64,000 nucleotides of DNA from CAVTHW01 sp963734625 (GTDB taxonomy: Bacteria > Acidobacteriota > Terriglobia > Bryobacterales > Bryobacteraceae): positions 124,001-188,000 of the forward strand of contig CAVTHW010000022.1 of the NCBI GenBank assembly GCA_963734625.1, in the 5' to 3' direction. Below are positions 29,887-38,347 of the stretch, one piece after another; the stretch's first letter is position 1, and each line of letters opens with the position of its first letter. The notes under the pieces were generated by a model. That model was not told the origin of the DNA and did no database searches. It saw only the letters and a program-made list of their open reading frames with translations. A program made the translations under genes and the position numbers.

Positions 29887-30751
29887 CCACCGGGCACGGC
29901 GACTGGCGGATGATCGCGTAAGCGTTTGTGCGCAAGCGGCCGAACATCCCGGCGGCCGAGCCGCGGCCCACCACGAGCACATCGGCGCGAAGCCTCTCGG
30001 CGGCCGAACAGGCGACATGCGGGGCGTCGCCGTCTTCGATCAGTAGCTCGGGATTCGCCCCGGCCTCTGCGGTGATCTCGGCGATCTTCCCGCGGGCCTG
30101 CTCGGCCAGATGGGCGCGCCAGTCTGGATCGAAGTACTCTCCGGTCCGGCCCTCGAGCGAGGGCGTGGCGTGAACCAGCGTGAGCCGCGCCTGGTAGGAG
30201 GAGGCCAGCCACGCCGCCCACTCCAGCGTCCGCACGCTCTGGGGCCCCAGATCCACGGCTACCACCACGTTGCGCAGCGCGATGCTCTCCGGAGTAGGCG
30301 CATCCTCCAGGTGAACCCCGGTCCATACGGGGCAGTCCGCGTCGTGCAAAACCTTGGCCGTGACCGAGCCCAGGATGAAACGGCGGAAAGGTCCGTAGCT
30401 ATGGGTGGGCATCACGATCAGGTCCACGCGCTCCGAGTGAGCAATCTCCACGATCTTCCGCGCGGGGTCCCCTTCCAGCAGAAGCCGCCGGACCTTCAGC
30501 CCCCCGACGAGCTCCGCGCTTAGATGCGACTCGAGGTCCTTCGCGGCCTGAGCGGACTGCGCGGCATAGAGTTCGCGCAAAGCGGACTCGCCGGCCTCCA
30601 GAACGCTGAATTCGTAATGGGGCGGAGGCAGAACGTGCAGCATCAGAATCTCGGCGTCGAAACGGTCGGCCAGGGCTTCAGCGTAACGGGCGGCTCCCCG
30701 GCAGCGGCCGGAGAAATCCACCGGTAACAGGATTTTCGCAAGCGAGAGCAT
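29876..30751 (-). CDS. Tandem universal stress protein (two UspA domains)
   Basis: About 290 residues with two UspA folds. Each begins with a KILLPVDFSG or NVVVAVDLGPQS strand. The ATP-binding G-2X-G-9X-G(S/T) pattern of domain one lies in MPTHSYGPFRRFILGSVTAK. Domain two ends VGRGSAAGMFGRLRTNAYA. I chose ATG 30751 because GGAGG stands 8 bp upstream; the open frame extends to 30772. The 3' end overlaps the convergent CoA-transferase by 11 bp. Confidence 0.85.
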   Translation of the reverse strand: MLSLAKILLPVDFSGRCRGAARYAEALADRFDAEILMLHVLPPPHYEFSVLEAGESALRELYAAQSAQAAKDLESHLSAELVGGLKVRRLLLEGDPARKIVEIAHSERVDLIVMPTHSYGPFRRFILGSVTAKVLHDADCPVWTGVHLEDAPTPESIALRNVVVAVDLGPQSVRTLEWAAWLASSYQARLTLVHATPSLEGRTGEYFDPDWRAHLAEQARGKIAEITAEAGANPELLIEDGDAPHVACSAAERLRADVLVVGRGSAAGMFGRLRTNAYAIIRQSPCPVVSV

Positions 30752-31208
30752 TCTGCGCCTCCTTTCGGTCACGAACCGCCAGTACTGGCAGTTTACTGCT
30801 TACCGGAGGCCGACTCAAGGCCCAGGCGGGCCGGGCCATACGAGCAGGAAAAGTGCTACACCTCAATCGGCCCGAGCGCGCCCAATCTGGCGAGGTGGGC
30901 CGCATGCAGTCTGGAATTGCCGCCGCGGAGGGCGTGATCCTCAGCCGAGGCCCGAAAACAGACGGAGACCTTAAGGTTCCAAGCACCAGCGTGCCAGTTT
31001 CCGGAAAGCCCCCATCTCGGGAACTGACAGCCCCATTCAGCTCGTTCAATGGTCGCGTCGAAGATTGTTGATTCGTTGCCGATGTTCTTGAGAGTGTCAG
31101 GTGCTGAACTGCCACGGCCTGAAGCATTGGTGAGTAAGAAAATCCGCACTGAGCAGTGATTGGAATACCCAACACGGCTAAAGAGGGCCGGGCATCTCCT
31201 AGAAAGGG
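30752..31208. other. 457-bp gene-poor interval with possible structured or degenerate content
   Basis: No convincing gene is seen. Several frames stay open on both strands, none with recognised motifs or a good ribosome site. On the minus strand a strong local hairpin (CCTC-GGCT-GAGG within GGGC...GCCC) lies at about 30932-30956. The interval could carry a structured RNA, a decayed gene or a 5' leader for the USP gene. It separates the USP start from the 3' end of a carboxypeptidase-regulatory gene, so both neighbours face it. Confidence 0.3.
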
Positions 31209-32921
31209 CTAGAAGGTTTTCTCTTCGGCCGCGACGCGATCTTTGGCGATCGGCGTCAACTCCACGTGAGCCTGGCTGCCCTCCTCCAGCCTGATCGCGG
31301 TGGATCTGCTTTGAAATCGCGCTAGAAACTCGGGGACGTTCAGGAAATCGGGGTCCACTTCCTCCCACGCTGCTGCGAAGTAGTCGTCCGGCGCCATATC
31401 CGTGATTTCGAAGTCTCCGTTCTGGTCCGTGCTTGCGCTCCTGAGGCCTCCGGATACCAGCGGCGTACGCGCCCAAAGACTAATCACGATGCCCGCCACC
31501 GGTTCGCCCGCGGCGTTCTTCACCGCGCCCGTCACCGTGGCGACCTTGCCGGAGAGGACAACTTCAAGGCGCCCCGCCACGCCGCCCGTCAGATCCAGAG
31601 GCGCCCGCAGCAGATCCTGGTCGCCGTAGCGAGCCGATTTAACGTACATCCCCTCGGGCAAGCTGGTGAGGCTCACAACGTACTTGGAAGGCGAAATGCG
31701 GTTCCGGAAGGCGAAGGTACCGTTCTCATCCACTACTGCCCCGATGCTCAGGCTGTCGCTTACCTCGCGCAACCCGATGCTCGGCCAGCCGCCGACCTTC
31801 TTCCCGTCTTCCAGTCTCATAATTCCGGGCAGTCTTAGCGTGGGGACGGCGGTCAAAGTCAGGCCCTCGATATCACTGCTGGTGACGTTCACCTCGGCGC
31901 GCATGAACAGGGGCGCCGTAAGCGAATTGGACCAGGCGAGCCCTCCGTTGATCGCATACGCCCCGGGCGCGACATCCCGGAACTCGAAGGAGCCGTCTGC
32001 GTATACCCTGGTGAACCTGCCCAACACGAGCCCGGAAGGTCCTTCTTTGGAGCTAAGCGTCAGAAGCTGATCGCCGACTCCACTGTTCGGAGCCGCGGCC
32101 ACTCTTCCCCTAATCGCGTAGACGCGCCCCCGCCGCAGGTGGATGGTCAGCCCGCTCAGTTCGTCGCCGGGCTTCACCTCGATCGGAGTGGCGCGCTCGG
32201 CCTCCGCTTCGCCGGGGTAGTACGTCGGGAGATCGATTTCCGCCAGCCCCTGTTTTTGGAGCTCGGGGATAAGGCCGGCCATCATGTTCTTGACGACGGC
32301 TTTCGAGGCGTACAGGTAATATCGGCCTGGCGCCACTTTGGCAAGGGCGAAATCGCCATCAACATTCGTGGAGCTTCCGAGCACGCCCGTCTGATCGCCG
32401 CCGATGGGCTTTACTTTCACTAATTCCACGCTCCATCCCCGCACGGGCTCGCCATCCTGATTCAACACCCGCCCGCTGATGGTGGCATGCGGGGTGAGTT
32501 TGATCCGGAGGTCCTTCAATTCCTCCCCGGCCGCCAGAGACAGCATCGCGCCTGGCGCTCCCGCTGCGCAGCGCCGTGCGTACTGCAAGGCGACCGGGGT
32601 AGCGGTCGGGTCGGCAACCGTCTCGGAAGTCGGGCAGTGCTGAACCAGCGGCCCCTCCGCTCCATACTTCTGCACGGCATAGCCCGATCCGAACACCACC
32701 AGCGAGTACGCTCCCGGCTCGATCTTGTCCAGGACGAATATGCCCTCGGCATTTGCCGTTTGGGTGTAAAAGGCTTTGCCGAGTAGCTTCACGACAGCTC
32801 GGCGGACCGGTTCGCCGGACTGGTTCACCACGCGCCCCGAGACGCGCGCCACCCTGCGCGTGTCCGCCTGCTGCGCGACGGCGACAGCGGACAGCAACAA
32901 AGCACTGAAGAGGCGCATCAT
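31209..32921 (-). CDS. Secreted carboxypeptidase-regulatory-like repeat protein
   Basis: 570 residues from ATG 32921, chosen because it gives a signal peptide (MRLFSALLLSAVAVAQQ) and an ATGA overlap with the upstream paralog; the frame continues upstream but without protein character. Repeat units open with VSGRVVNQSGEPVRRAVV, ISGRVLNQDGEPVRGWSV and VTGAVKNAAGEPVAGIVI. The C-terminus AAWEEVDPDFLNVPEFLARF followed by a beta strand matches the other two paralogs in the window. Ligand and partner are unknown; location is outside the cytoplasmic membrane. Confidence 0.75.
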   Translation of the reverse strand: MMRLFSALLLSAVAVAQQADTRRVARVSGRVVNQSGEPVRRAVVKLLGKAFYTQTANAEGIFVLDKIEPGAYSLVVFGSGYAVQKYGAEGPLVQHCPTSETVADPTATPVALQYARRCAAGAPGAMLSLAAGEELKDLRIKLTPHATISGRVLNQDGEPVRGWSVELVKVKPIGGDQTGVLGSSTNVDGDFALAKVAPGRYYLYASKAVVKNMMAGLIPELQKQGLAEIDLPTYYPGEAEAERATPIEVKPGDELSGLTIHLRRGRVYAIRGRVAAAPNSGVGDQLLTLSSKEGPSGLVLGRFTRVYADGSFEFRDVAPGAYAINGGLAWSNSLTAPLFMRAEVNVTSSDIEGLTLTAVPTLRLPGIMRLEDGKKVGGWPSIGLREVSDSLSIGAVVDENGTFAFRNRISPSKYVVSLTSLPEGMYVKSARYGDQDLLRAPLDLTGGVAGRLEVVLSGKVATVTGAVKNAAGEPVAGIVISLWARTPLVSGGLRSASTDQNGDFEITDMAPDDYFAAAWEEVDPDFLNVPEFLARFQSRSTAIRLEEGSQAHVELTPIAKDRVAAEEKTF

Positions 32922-34621
32922 CGCCTCAACCTTTCCGTCTCCGCAGCTATAGTTTCTTTCGGGATCGGTTTTACGCTGGCCGTAGTTTGCGAGCCCTCTC
33001 CCACCTTCACTTGGGCCGCCTGGCTGGCAAATGCTTTCAGAAAATCGAGATTTCTTGCGAGCACGGAATCGATTTCCTCCCAGGCCGCCACGAAATACTC
33101 GCCCGGCGCAAGGCCGGCGATCCGGAACCCGCCGGTCTGATCCGTAGATGCCGTGCGAATTCCGTGATCCGCCGTTCCCAAATTGGGATCCTGCGGCCAC
33201 ACTGTCACCTGTATTCCGGACAGCGGTTCTCCCTTGTCGTTTCGGACAGCGCCCGTAACTGCGGCGCCCTTCAGCGAGACGACAATATCGAGAGTACCCC
33301 CGCCGGCAACCACGTCCAGCGGAGATCGTGTGACATCCCGCGGGCCGTAGCTGACCGACTTCACGTAGGCTCCTGACGGCACATCGCCTACATCGAGCAG
33401 GTATCTCCCGGCCGCCATGGGTTGAAGTAGGAACGTGCCGTCCTCCTTCGCGCGCTCCCGCATGCCCCCGCCGGAAGTGTCGGTTGGCGCTAGCCCCACC
33501 TGAGGTCGGGATCCAAACTGCGGGGCCACAGGGCTCCCGTCCTCCAATTTGAACGCTCCGCCGATCTCGACTCCCGGCTCTAACGCCAGCACCACGCCTC
33601 GCAGGTCCTCATCCTTCACTAGAACAGCTACGCTGCCGCTCAGACCCAGCATAGATCCCGGCTCCATGATAATCGCGCCGATCGGCGCCACTTTCAACGT
33701 GTAAGAGCCAGACTCTACGCGGGTTGCCTCGAATGCTCCGTCCCGGACCGAGATCACTCGTGAGGAGCCCGCGGACGAGATCATCATCAGCATGGAGTTC
33801 CGCAGCGGACTCCCGCTCAGGAGCGCCTTGCCGCTGACCTTGTGAGACGCATACACGCGGCGTAAGCGTATATCCATCCCTTCCAGGCGCACTCCAGCCG
33901 AGATCTTCAGCGGTACGGCGCCCCGGGCATCCGGCGCGTTCGGGTAGTACGTGACCACGTCCTTCGAACCTGGCTCCGCGTAAGGGGAAGAACTCGAAGG
34001 CAGCGCCACCAGGACATATTGCCCCGGCGGCGCATCGCCAATCGCGAACTTTCCGAGCGAGTTGGTCGACGAACAGTATCCCTCGGGCATGCCAAAGGGC
34101 CTGAGTTGCGCGCCGGGCACCGTATTCTGATCCTGCAGGCACACCCGGGTCTGGTAGCGCGGTTCTCCATCCTGATCGGTCAGCTTGCCGGTGACCACAG
34201 CCTCCGGGATCAGCTTGATCTCGAGATCTTTGATCGCCGCGCTCTCCAGCAGGGATATCGGCGTCCCGGCGCCGCCCGGCGCCTTCTCTCCGTAGTTGCC
34301 GGTGACGAACCCAGGCTTCGAAGCGGAAAGCGCGTAGCTGCCCGGAGGCACGTCTTCGATGGCGAACCTGCCTGCATCGTCCGTGACTGCCGAGTACGCG
34401 TTCGGCGTCCCGGAGATGGCGCTCGCTCCGGTGCGCCACAATCTCACCGCGGCCCTTCTCACCGGGTCGCCGGCAAGCGTCAGAATGATCCCGTCGACGC
34501 GCGCGTTCTTGCGCTCAGCGGTTGACACAGGCGCCTGGCCCTGCGGCGGGGCGAAGAATTCCTGGCTGAATGCCGTCCAAACCAGCGGTCCCAGTAGCGC
34601 AGGTATCAGTATGAATTTCAT
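32918..34621 (-). CDS. Secreted carboxypeptidase-regulatory-like repeat protein
   Basis: 567 residues from ATG 34621 (GGGAG five bases upstream); a GTG at 34633 would add four residues. Signal segment KFILIPALLGPLVWTAFS. Repeat units begin VDGIILTLAGDPVRRAAV, VTGKLTDQDGEPRYQTRV and VTGAVRNDKGEPLSGIQV. The end reads AAWEEIDSVLARNLDFLKAF and a strand plus Lys/Glu tail. Translationally coupled to the paralog downstream (ATGA). Sequence divergence between the two in the repeats is large, so duplication is old. Confidence 0.75.
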   Translation of the reverse strand: MKFILIPALLGPLVWTAFSQEFFAPPQGQAPVSTAERKNARVDGIILTLAGDPVRRAAVRLWRTGASAISGTPNAYSAVTDDAGRFAIEDVPPGSYALSASKPGFVTGNYGEKAPGGAGTPISLLESAAIKDLEIKLIPEAVVTGKLTDQDGEPRYQTRVCLQDQNTVPGAQLRPFGMPEGYCSSTNSLGKFAIGDAPPGQYVLVALPSSSSPYAEPGSKDVVTYYPNAPDARGAVPLKISAGVRLEGMDIRLRRVYASHKVSGKALLSGSPLRNSMLMMISSAGSSRVISVRDGAFEATRVESGSYTLKVAPIGAIIMEPGSMLGLSGSVAVLVKDEDLRGVVLALEPGVEIGGAFKLEDGSPVAPQFGSRPQVGLAPTDTSGGGMRERAKEDGTFLLQPMAAGRYLLDVGDVPSGAYVKSVSYGPRDVTRSPLDVVAGGGTLDIVVSLKGAAVTGAVRNDKGEPLSGIQVTVWPQDPNLGTADHGIRTASTDQTGGFRIAGLAPGEYFVAAWEEIDSVLARNLDFLKAFASQAAQVKVGEGSQTTASVKPIPKETIAAETERLRR

Positions 34622-34965
34622 GTTCTCCCACACATGCTGAATGTCGGGTTAGCGCGACTCCTTTCAATTGACAGTCGCGAGGCTCAAGACAACTAGCGCA
34701 TCATCAGCCGACCGCAACCCGCGAGCATGGCGCGGGTATACAAGCGACGAACCGGGGTCGTTTTCCGTATGTCAATCCTGAGTATACGCCGCGATGTGAA
34801 CCGTAGTTGTCGAAAAACGTTAGATCCCGGAGAGCCGCTGATAGCGTGCCTCTGGCCTGTTAAGGATTACGGCTAATCCTACCTCCGGCGGTCGGTCGAA
34901 GCAAGCGCGTCGAGGAACGGGCCACCGCCGATGCCGGCCGCACGCGTAGCCTCCGCCGCGCCAGC
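34622..34965. other. Intergenic region upstream of the carboxypeptidase-regulatory pair
   Basis: 344 bp with no supported gene. A TTGACA lies on the minus strand at about 34772-34777, oriented toward the pair, but no well-spaced -10 follows. The right side becomes G/C-rich as it approaches the IS91-type element. Short open frames have no start signals or motifs. Confidence 0.35.
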
Positions 34966-34980
34966 GGCTTAGTTCAAACG
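34966..34980 (+). repeat. 15-bp direct repeat, left boundary of the IS91-type element
   Basis: GGCTTAGTTCAAACG, identical to 37436-37450. Flanking bases on either side differ between the copies. Confidence 0.7.
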
Positions 34981-35070
34981 CTAGTGCTGTATCGGAGGCA
35001 AGACGGCGCGACATTGCAGGGCAACAGGAAACTGGTGATCGCCGGCTCGCTTTCGATACAGCCGTTTGAA
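34973..35070. repeat. Imperfect hairpin at the left end of the IS91-type element
   Basis: TTCAAACG plus GCTGTATCG (34973-34994, with CTAGT between the two blocks) pairs with CGATACAGCCGTTTGAA (35054-35070). A stem with extrahelical bases on one strand is typical of single-strand recombination substrates, such as IS91 ori ends or attC-like sites. Confidence 0.5.
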
Positions 35071-35295
35071 GTGAGCCGAAACGGAATCGTACAGCTTAGG
35101 GGTTTGAAAGCCGGATAACAGCGGCAGTGTTCGGGGACGGAACCTTGCCGACGACGGAGATCGACTCAGTCTTCGCCACAAGAACTGGAATCAAGGCGGG
35201 ACGAGGTGCATAGCACCGGCACCACCTCACGAACCAGACACACGGCGGGCCATGCCGTCCAGGCGAACTGACTTTCGAGGTTGAGAAAGATCGGT

Positions 35296-36474
35296 TCATG
35301 CGCGATGTGCCTTCTTCGGTGGCGCCCGCAGCCGGACTTGCAGGGCAGTCAGCCGCTCGATGACCTTCATCGGCCCACCGCAAACCGGACACGTCCACAG
35401 CGGCCGATCCACGGCAGCGGGAGTTGGTGCGGAAGCGTGCGTGGTCGATGTATCGAGCAACCTTAGGCACAGCGGCAGCAGTTCCTTCCGCCTTCGATGC
35501 GCGAACAAGCCGAAGTAGCGGATCCGTACGAACCCGATCGGCAGCACGTGCAGCAGGAAACGCCGAAGAAACTCGGGAACGCCCAACGTCATGCGCCGCT
35601 GCTTATTGTGGTGCTCGGAATCCCGCCAGCGGAACGTGACGCGGTGTTGTTCGAGCGACAACAACCGGTGACTGGAAATGGCCACGCGATGCGTGTAGCG
35701 GCCGAGATAGTGCACCACGTGCTCGGCCCCGCCGAAAGGACGTTTGGCGTACACCACCCAGGGTTTCCGGTGAGCCGTGCGCAGTAACTCCGAAAAGGTG
35801 CGCGGATTCTTCAGTGGAGCCAATACACCTTCGAGCGCCAGCCGCCGCGTGGCATACAACTGGCGGAGCCCTTCCACGAACTTGCCTCGAAACACCTCGG
35901 CCAGCACCTGGACGGGCAGGAAGAAGCGTGGCGGCGCCGAGATCCAACGGCTGTGGTCCAACGCGAGTCCGCCGGCCGGAACCACGCAGTGTACGTGTGG
36001 ATGATGCAGCAACTGCTGGTTCCAGGTATGCAGGACACTGAAGAAACCGATCTCCGCTCCCAGATGCTTGGGATCGCGGGCGATTTCGAGTAAGGTGTCG
36101 GCACTGGCGCGCATCAGTAAACCGTAGACAACCGCTTTGTTCTGCAAGGCCAACGGCGCCAGCGCGTGGTGAATGGTGAACACCACATGCGCATAGCTCG
36201 TGGGCAACAGATCGCGGCGTCGCGCATCGATCCAGCGGTCGCGCACTTGGGTCTGGCATCGTGGGCAATGCCGATTGCGGCACGAGTTATACCCGATGGC
36301 CTGATGTCCGCATCGCGAGCAAGCGTCTACGTGTCCGCCGAGCAGCGCCGTCCGGCAGCGCAGAATGGCCACCAGCACTTTCACCTGCAGCCATGTCAGC
36401 CAGCGGCTTTGTCGAACGAATGCGGGTCCCGCGTCACGAATGACATCGGCCACCTCGAGAGAGGGCCGTTTCAT
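35296..36474 (-). CDS. IS91-family transposase (Y2 rolling-circle type)
   Basis: 392 intact residues. An N-terminal zinc finger holds Cys52, Cys55, Cys65, Cys70 and Cys73 (ACSRCG ... SCRNRHCPRCQ). The HUH metal site is HHPHVHCVVPAGG at about 157-169. Downstream KRPFGGAEHVVHYLGRYTHR contains the conserved Tyr segment of IS91/ISCR transposases. A C-terminal CX2C pair (WTCPVCGGPMK) is a second likely zinc knuckle. The enzyme moves DNA by rolling-circle transposition. It is 9 bp downstream of the tyrosine recombinase gene. Confidence 0.93.
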   Translation of the reverse strand: MKRPSLEVADVIRDAGPAFVRQSRWLTWLQVKVLVAILRCRTALLGGHVDACSRCGHQAIGYNSCRNRHCPRCQTQVRDRWIDARRRDLLPTSYAHVVFTIHHALAPLALQNKAVVYGLLMRASADTLLEIARDPKHLGAEIGFFSVLHTWNQQLLHHPHVHCVVPAGGLALDHSRWISAPPRFFLPVQVLAEVFRGKFVEGLRQLYATRRLALEGVLAPLKNPRTFSELLRTAHRKPWVVYAKRPFGGAEHVVHYLGRYTHRVAISSHRLLSLEQHRVTFRWRDSEHHNKQRRMTLGVPEFLRRFLLHVLPIGFVRIRYFGLFAHRRRKELLPLCLRLLDTSTTHASAPTPAAVDRPLWTCPVCGGPMKVIERLTALQVRLRAPPKKAHRA

Positions 36475-36483
36475 GAAGGCCTG

Positions 36484-37356
36484 TCAGGATTCGATTGCGC
36501 GACGGAACTGCGGCAACTGATCCAGCGGGTTGACCAGGTTCTTCATGTGCTTGTTGGAGAGGTGGATGTACTTGGCCGTCTCCTTCAGGTCGTAATGGCC
36601 GAGCAACTTCTGAATGGTGCAGATGTCGGTTCCGGCATCGTACAGGTGAGTGGCAAAGCAGTGCCTTAGGGTATGCGGATGAACGGGCTTGCGGATGTCG
36701 GCGCGCTCGGCGGCGCAGCGGCAGGCGTTCCAGATCACCTTCGAATCGATGGGATCGTCCGAGGTATGACAGGTGCCGCCGGGAAACAGCCACAATTTCG
36801 GTTTGCGAGTGAGGCGGCGGTAGTGCTGGCGTAGTTCCTCGTACAGGCTGGGGCTGAGCGGGACCTCGCGGTCTTTTCCGCCCTTGCCCTCGCGAATGTG
36901 AATCCGCATCATCGATTTGTCGATGTCGGAGAGCTGCAGGTTCACGATCTCGGCGCGGCGTGCGCCGGTGCCGTAAGCGGTCATCAGAAGGGTGCGGTGA
37001 TAGGGAGTGTCGGCGGCGTCGATAAGCCGTGCGACTTCTTCCACACTCAGCAGCAGCGGCAGTCGGCTTTCTCTCTTGGGGTACGGGGTGTCTTCGACGC
37101 TCCACCCCTTTCTGAAGGTTTTGACGTAGAAAAAACGCAAAGCCGCGACCTGCTGGGACACGCTGCTACTGCTGAGTTGGCGGGTTTCGAACAGGTGGGC
37201 GACGTATTCACGGATTTGTTCCGGGCCCAGTTGGTCGGGCGGGCGGTTGAAGTACTTTGCAAACGAAGTAATACTTCGCAGGTAGGCGCGCACCGTTCCT
37301 TCGGAGTAGTTCCGGCGCGCGAGTTCCTCGGTCATCATCTGGCGTAATCGGGTCAC
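36484..37356 (-). CDS. Tyrosine site-specific recombinase accompanying the IS91 transposase
   Basis: 290 residues: an N-terminal SAM-like DNA-binding domain (RNYSEGTVRAYLRSITSFAK) and a catalytic domain. Catalytic residues are Arg133 (YGTGARRAEI), Lys near 158 (EGKGGKDRE), His228 and Arg231 (HPHTLRH), His254 (LLGHYD) and Tyr263 (KYIHLS). It is XerD-like in length and lacks the extra insertion of integron integrases. The GTG start at 37356 has AAGGAGA six bases upstream. It is probably cotranscribed with the transposase and may resolve or integrate element circles. Confidence 0.9.
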   Translation of the reverse strand: MTRLRQMMTEELARRNYSEGTVRAYLRSITSFAKYFNRPPDQLGPEQIREYVAHLFETRQLSSSSVSQQVAALRFFYVKTFRKGWSVEDTPYPKRESRLPLLLSVEEVARLIDAADTPYHRTLLMTAYGTGARRAEIVNLQLSDIDKSMMRIHIREGKGGKDREVPLSPSLYEELRQHYRRLTRKPKLWLFPGGTCHTSDDPIDSKVIWNACRCAAERADIRKPVHPHTLRHCFATHLYDAGTDICTIQKLLGHYDLKETAKYIHLSNKHMKNLVNPLDQLPQFRRAIES

Positions 37357-37435
37357 AAGTTCTCCTTGTGACGCGACGATATCGCGAATGGCTAACTTCT
37401 GCCCGGTTGCCGCCCACGCGAAGCGTCTGCCATGA

Positions 37436-37450
37436 GGCTTAGTTCAAACG
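37436..37450 (+). repeat. 15-bp direct repeat, right boundary of the IS91-type element
   Basis: GGCTTAGTTCAAACG, identical to 34966-34980. Followed by GCGTTACCGG. Confidence 0.7.
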
Positions 37451-37574
37451 GCGTTACCGGAAAGTGGGCCCGCGTCACTTGCCCCCGCCCCGCGGTTGTC
37501 GCGGTCCCCGCGCGCCCCCGTTCGGGTGTAGCACTCTTGCTCTCCCCCTCAAGGGCCAGGGGGCGGCGAATTAC

Positions 37575-38345
37575 TCAGCCCCGCTGGCACTTCGGACAGT
37601 AGTGAGTCGCCCGCTGGGCCACCAGAATCCGGCGGATTGGCGTCCCGCAATTCAGACAGGGCTCGCCGGTCCTCTGGTAGACCCGGTGCTCGGTTTGGAA
37701 CGAGCCCTGGCTGCCGTTGGCATCGACGTAATCCGAGATCGAGGAACCGCCCTTGGCAATGGCGTCGAACAGCACTTCGCGAATCGCTTTGTGAAGCTTG
37801 AGCGCGCGCTTCTTGCTCAGCCGCGCGGCGATCGCCAGCGGATGGACGCCCGCGCGGAACAGCGACTCGTCGGCGTAGATGTTGCCCAGCCCCCGCAGGA
37901 AGGCCTGGTTCAGCAGCAGCGCCTTCAACCGCGCCTTGCGCGCCCGCAGACGGCCGGCGAGCTCCTCCGCCGAAATCTCCAGCGCATCCGGGCCGAGGTG
38001 ATCCGGCGCCTGCGGCAGCCACCGGACCGACCCGAACTGGCGCACATCGTCGAACAGCACCTCGCCCGTGTCCAGCACCAGCACGGCGCGGGTGTAGGCG
38101 CCTCGCTCGGCGCCGGCCAGCAGCTTGCCGGTCATCCCCAGGTGAATGGCCAGTAGCCCATCGTCGAGCCCGATCAGGATGAACTTGCCGTAGCGCTTGA
38201 CCTCATGGATGAGCTGGCCCGCGGCCCTGCGCGTGCTCCTCGCCCAGACCTTCTTCGTGAAGCAACGGACCTCGATCAGCCGGCGCCCCAACAAGTGCGG
38301 CTCGACGGTCCGGATGACGGTTGCGACTTCAGGTAGTTCAGGCAT
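37575..38345 (-). CDS. mutM: Formamidopyrimidine-DNA glycosylase (Fpg/MutM)
   Basis: 256 residues. The N-terminal catalytic Pro is in PELPEVATVIRTVEPHLLG with the conserved Glu next to it. The helix-two-turn-helix is FLRGLGNIYADESLFRAGVH, and the C-terminal zinc finger has CLNCGTPIRR and HYCPKCQ. The enzyme excises oxidised purines. It is the last gene of the polysaccharide operon, starting 2 bp after the ABC permease stop, so a repair gene has been joined to a cell-surface operon. Length and all motifs are normal. Confidence 0.95.
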   Translation of the reverse strand: MPELPEVATVIRTVEPHLLGRRLIEVRCFTKKVWARSTRRAAGQLIHEVKRYGKFILIGLDDGLLAIHLGMTGKLLAGAERGAYTRAVLVLDTGEVLFDDVRQFGSVRWLPQAPDHLGPDALEISAEELAGRLRARKARLKALLLNQAFLRGLGNIYADESLFRAGVHPLAIAARLSKKRALKLHKAIREVLFDAIAKGGSSISDYVDANGSQGSFQTEHRVYQRTGEPCLNCGTPIRRILVAQRATHYCPKCQRG

Positions 38346-38347
38346 CT

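Larger units (their letters stand above)
34966..37450. mobile_element. IS91-type element with tyrosine recombinase, bounded by 15-bp direct repeats
   Basis: The 15-bp sequence GGCTTAGTTCAAACG occurs at 34966-34980 and again at 37436-37450, flanking a transposase and a tyrosine recombinase on the minus strand (2.49 kb in all). At the left boundary an imperfect hairpin is formed by 34973-34994 and 35054-35070 (TTCAAACG and GCTGTATCG with a five-base extra on one side). IS91 elements normally do not duplicate their target, so the repeats may be recombination sites for the second enzyme. True ends are inferred. Confidence 0.6.

Noticed and set aside
30853..31071. A 72-residue plus-strand ORF and longer minus-strand ORFs across the same bases
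   Set aside because: No start signal, no recognised domain, and mutually exclusive frames of similar quality.
34966..37450. A chromosomal integron
   Set aside because: The recombinase lacks the integron-specific insertion, no array of attC sites follows, and the recombinase is coupled to an IS91 transposase.
37544..37563. A terminator after mutM (CCCCCT, 8-base loop, AGGGGG)
   Set aside because: The stem is short and no T-run follows on the minus strand, so it was not listed as a terminator.
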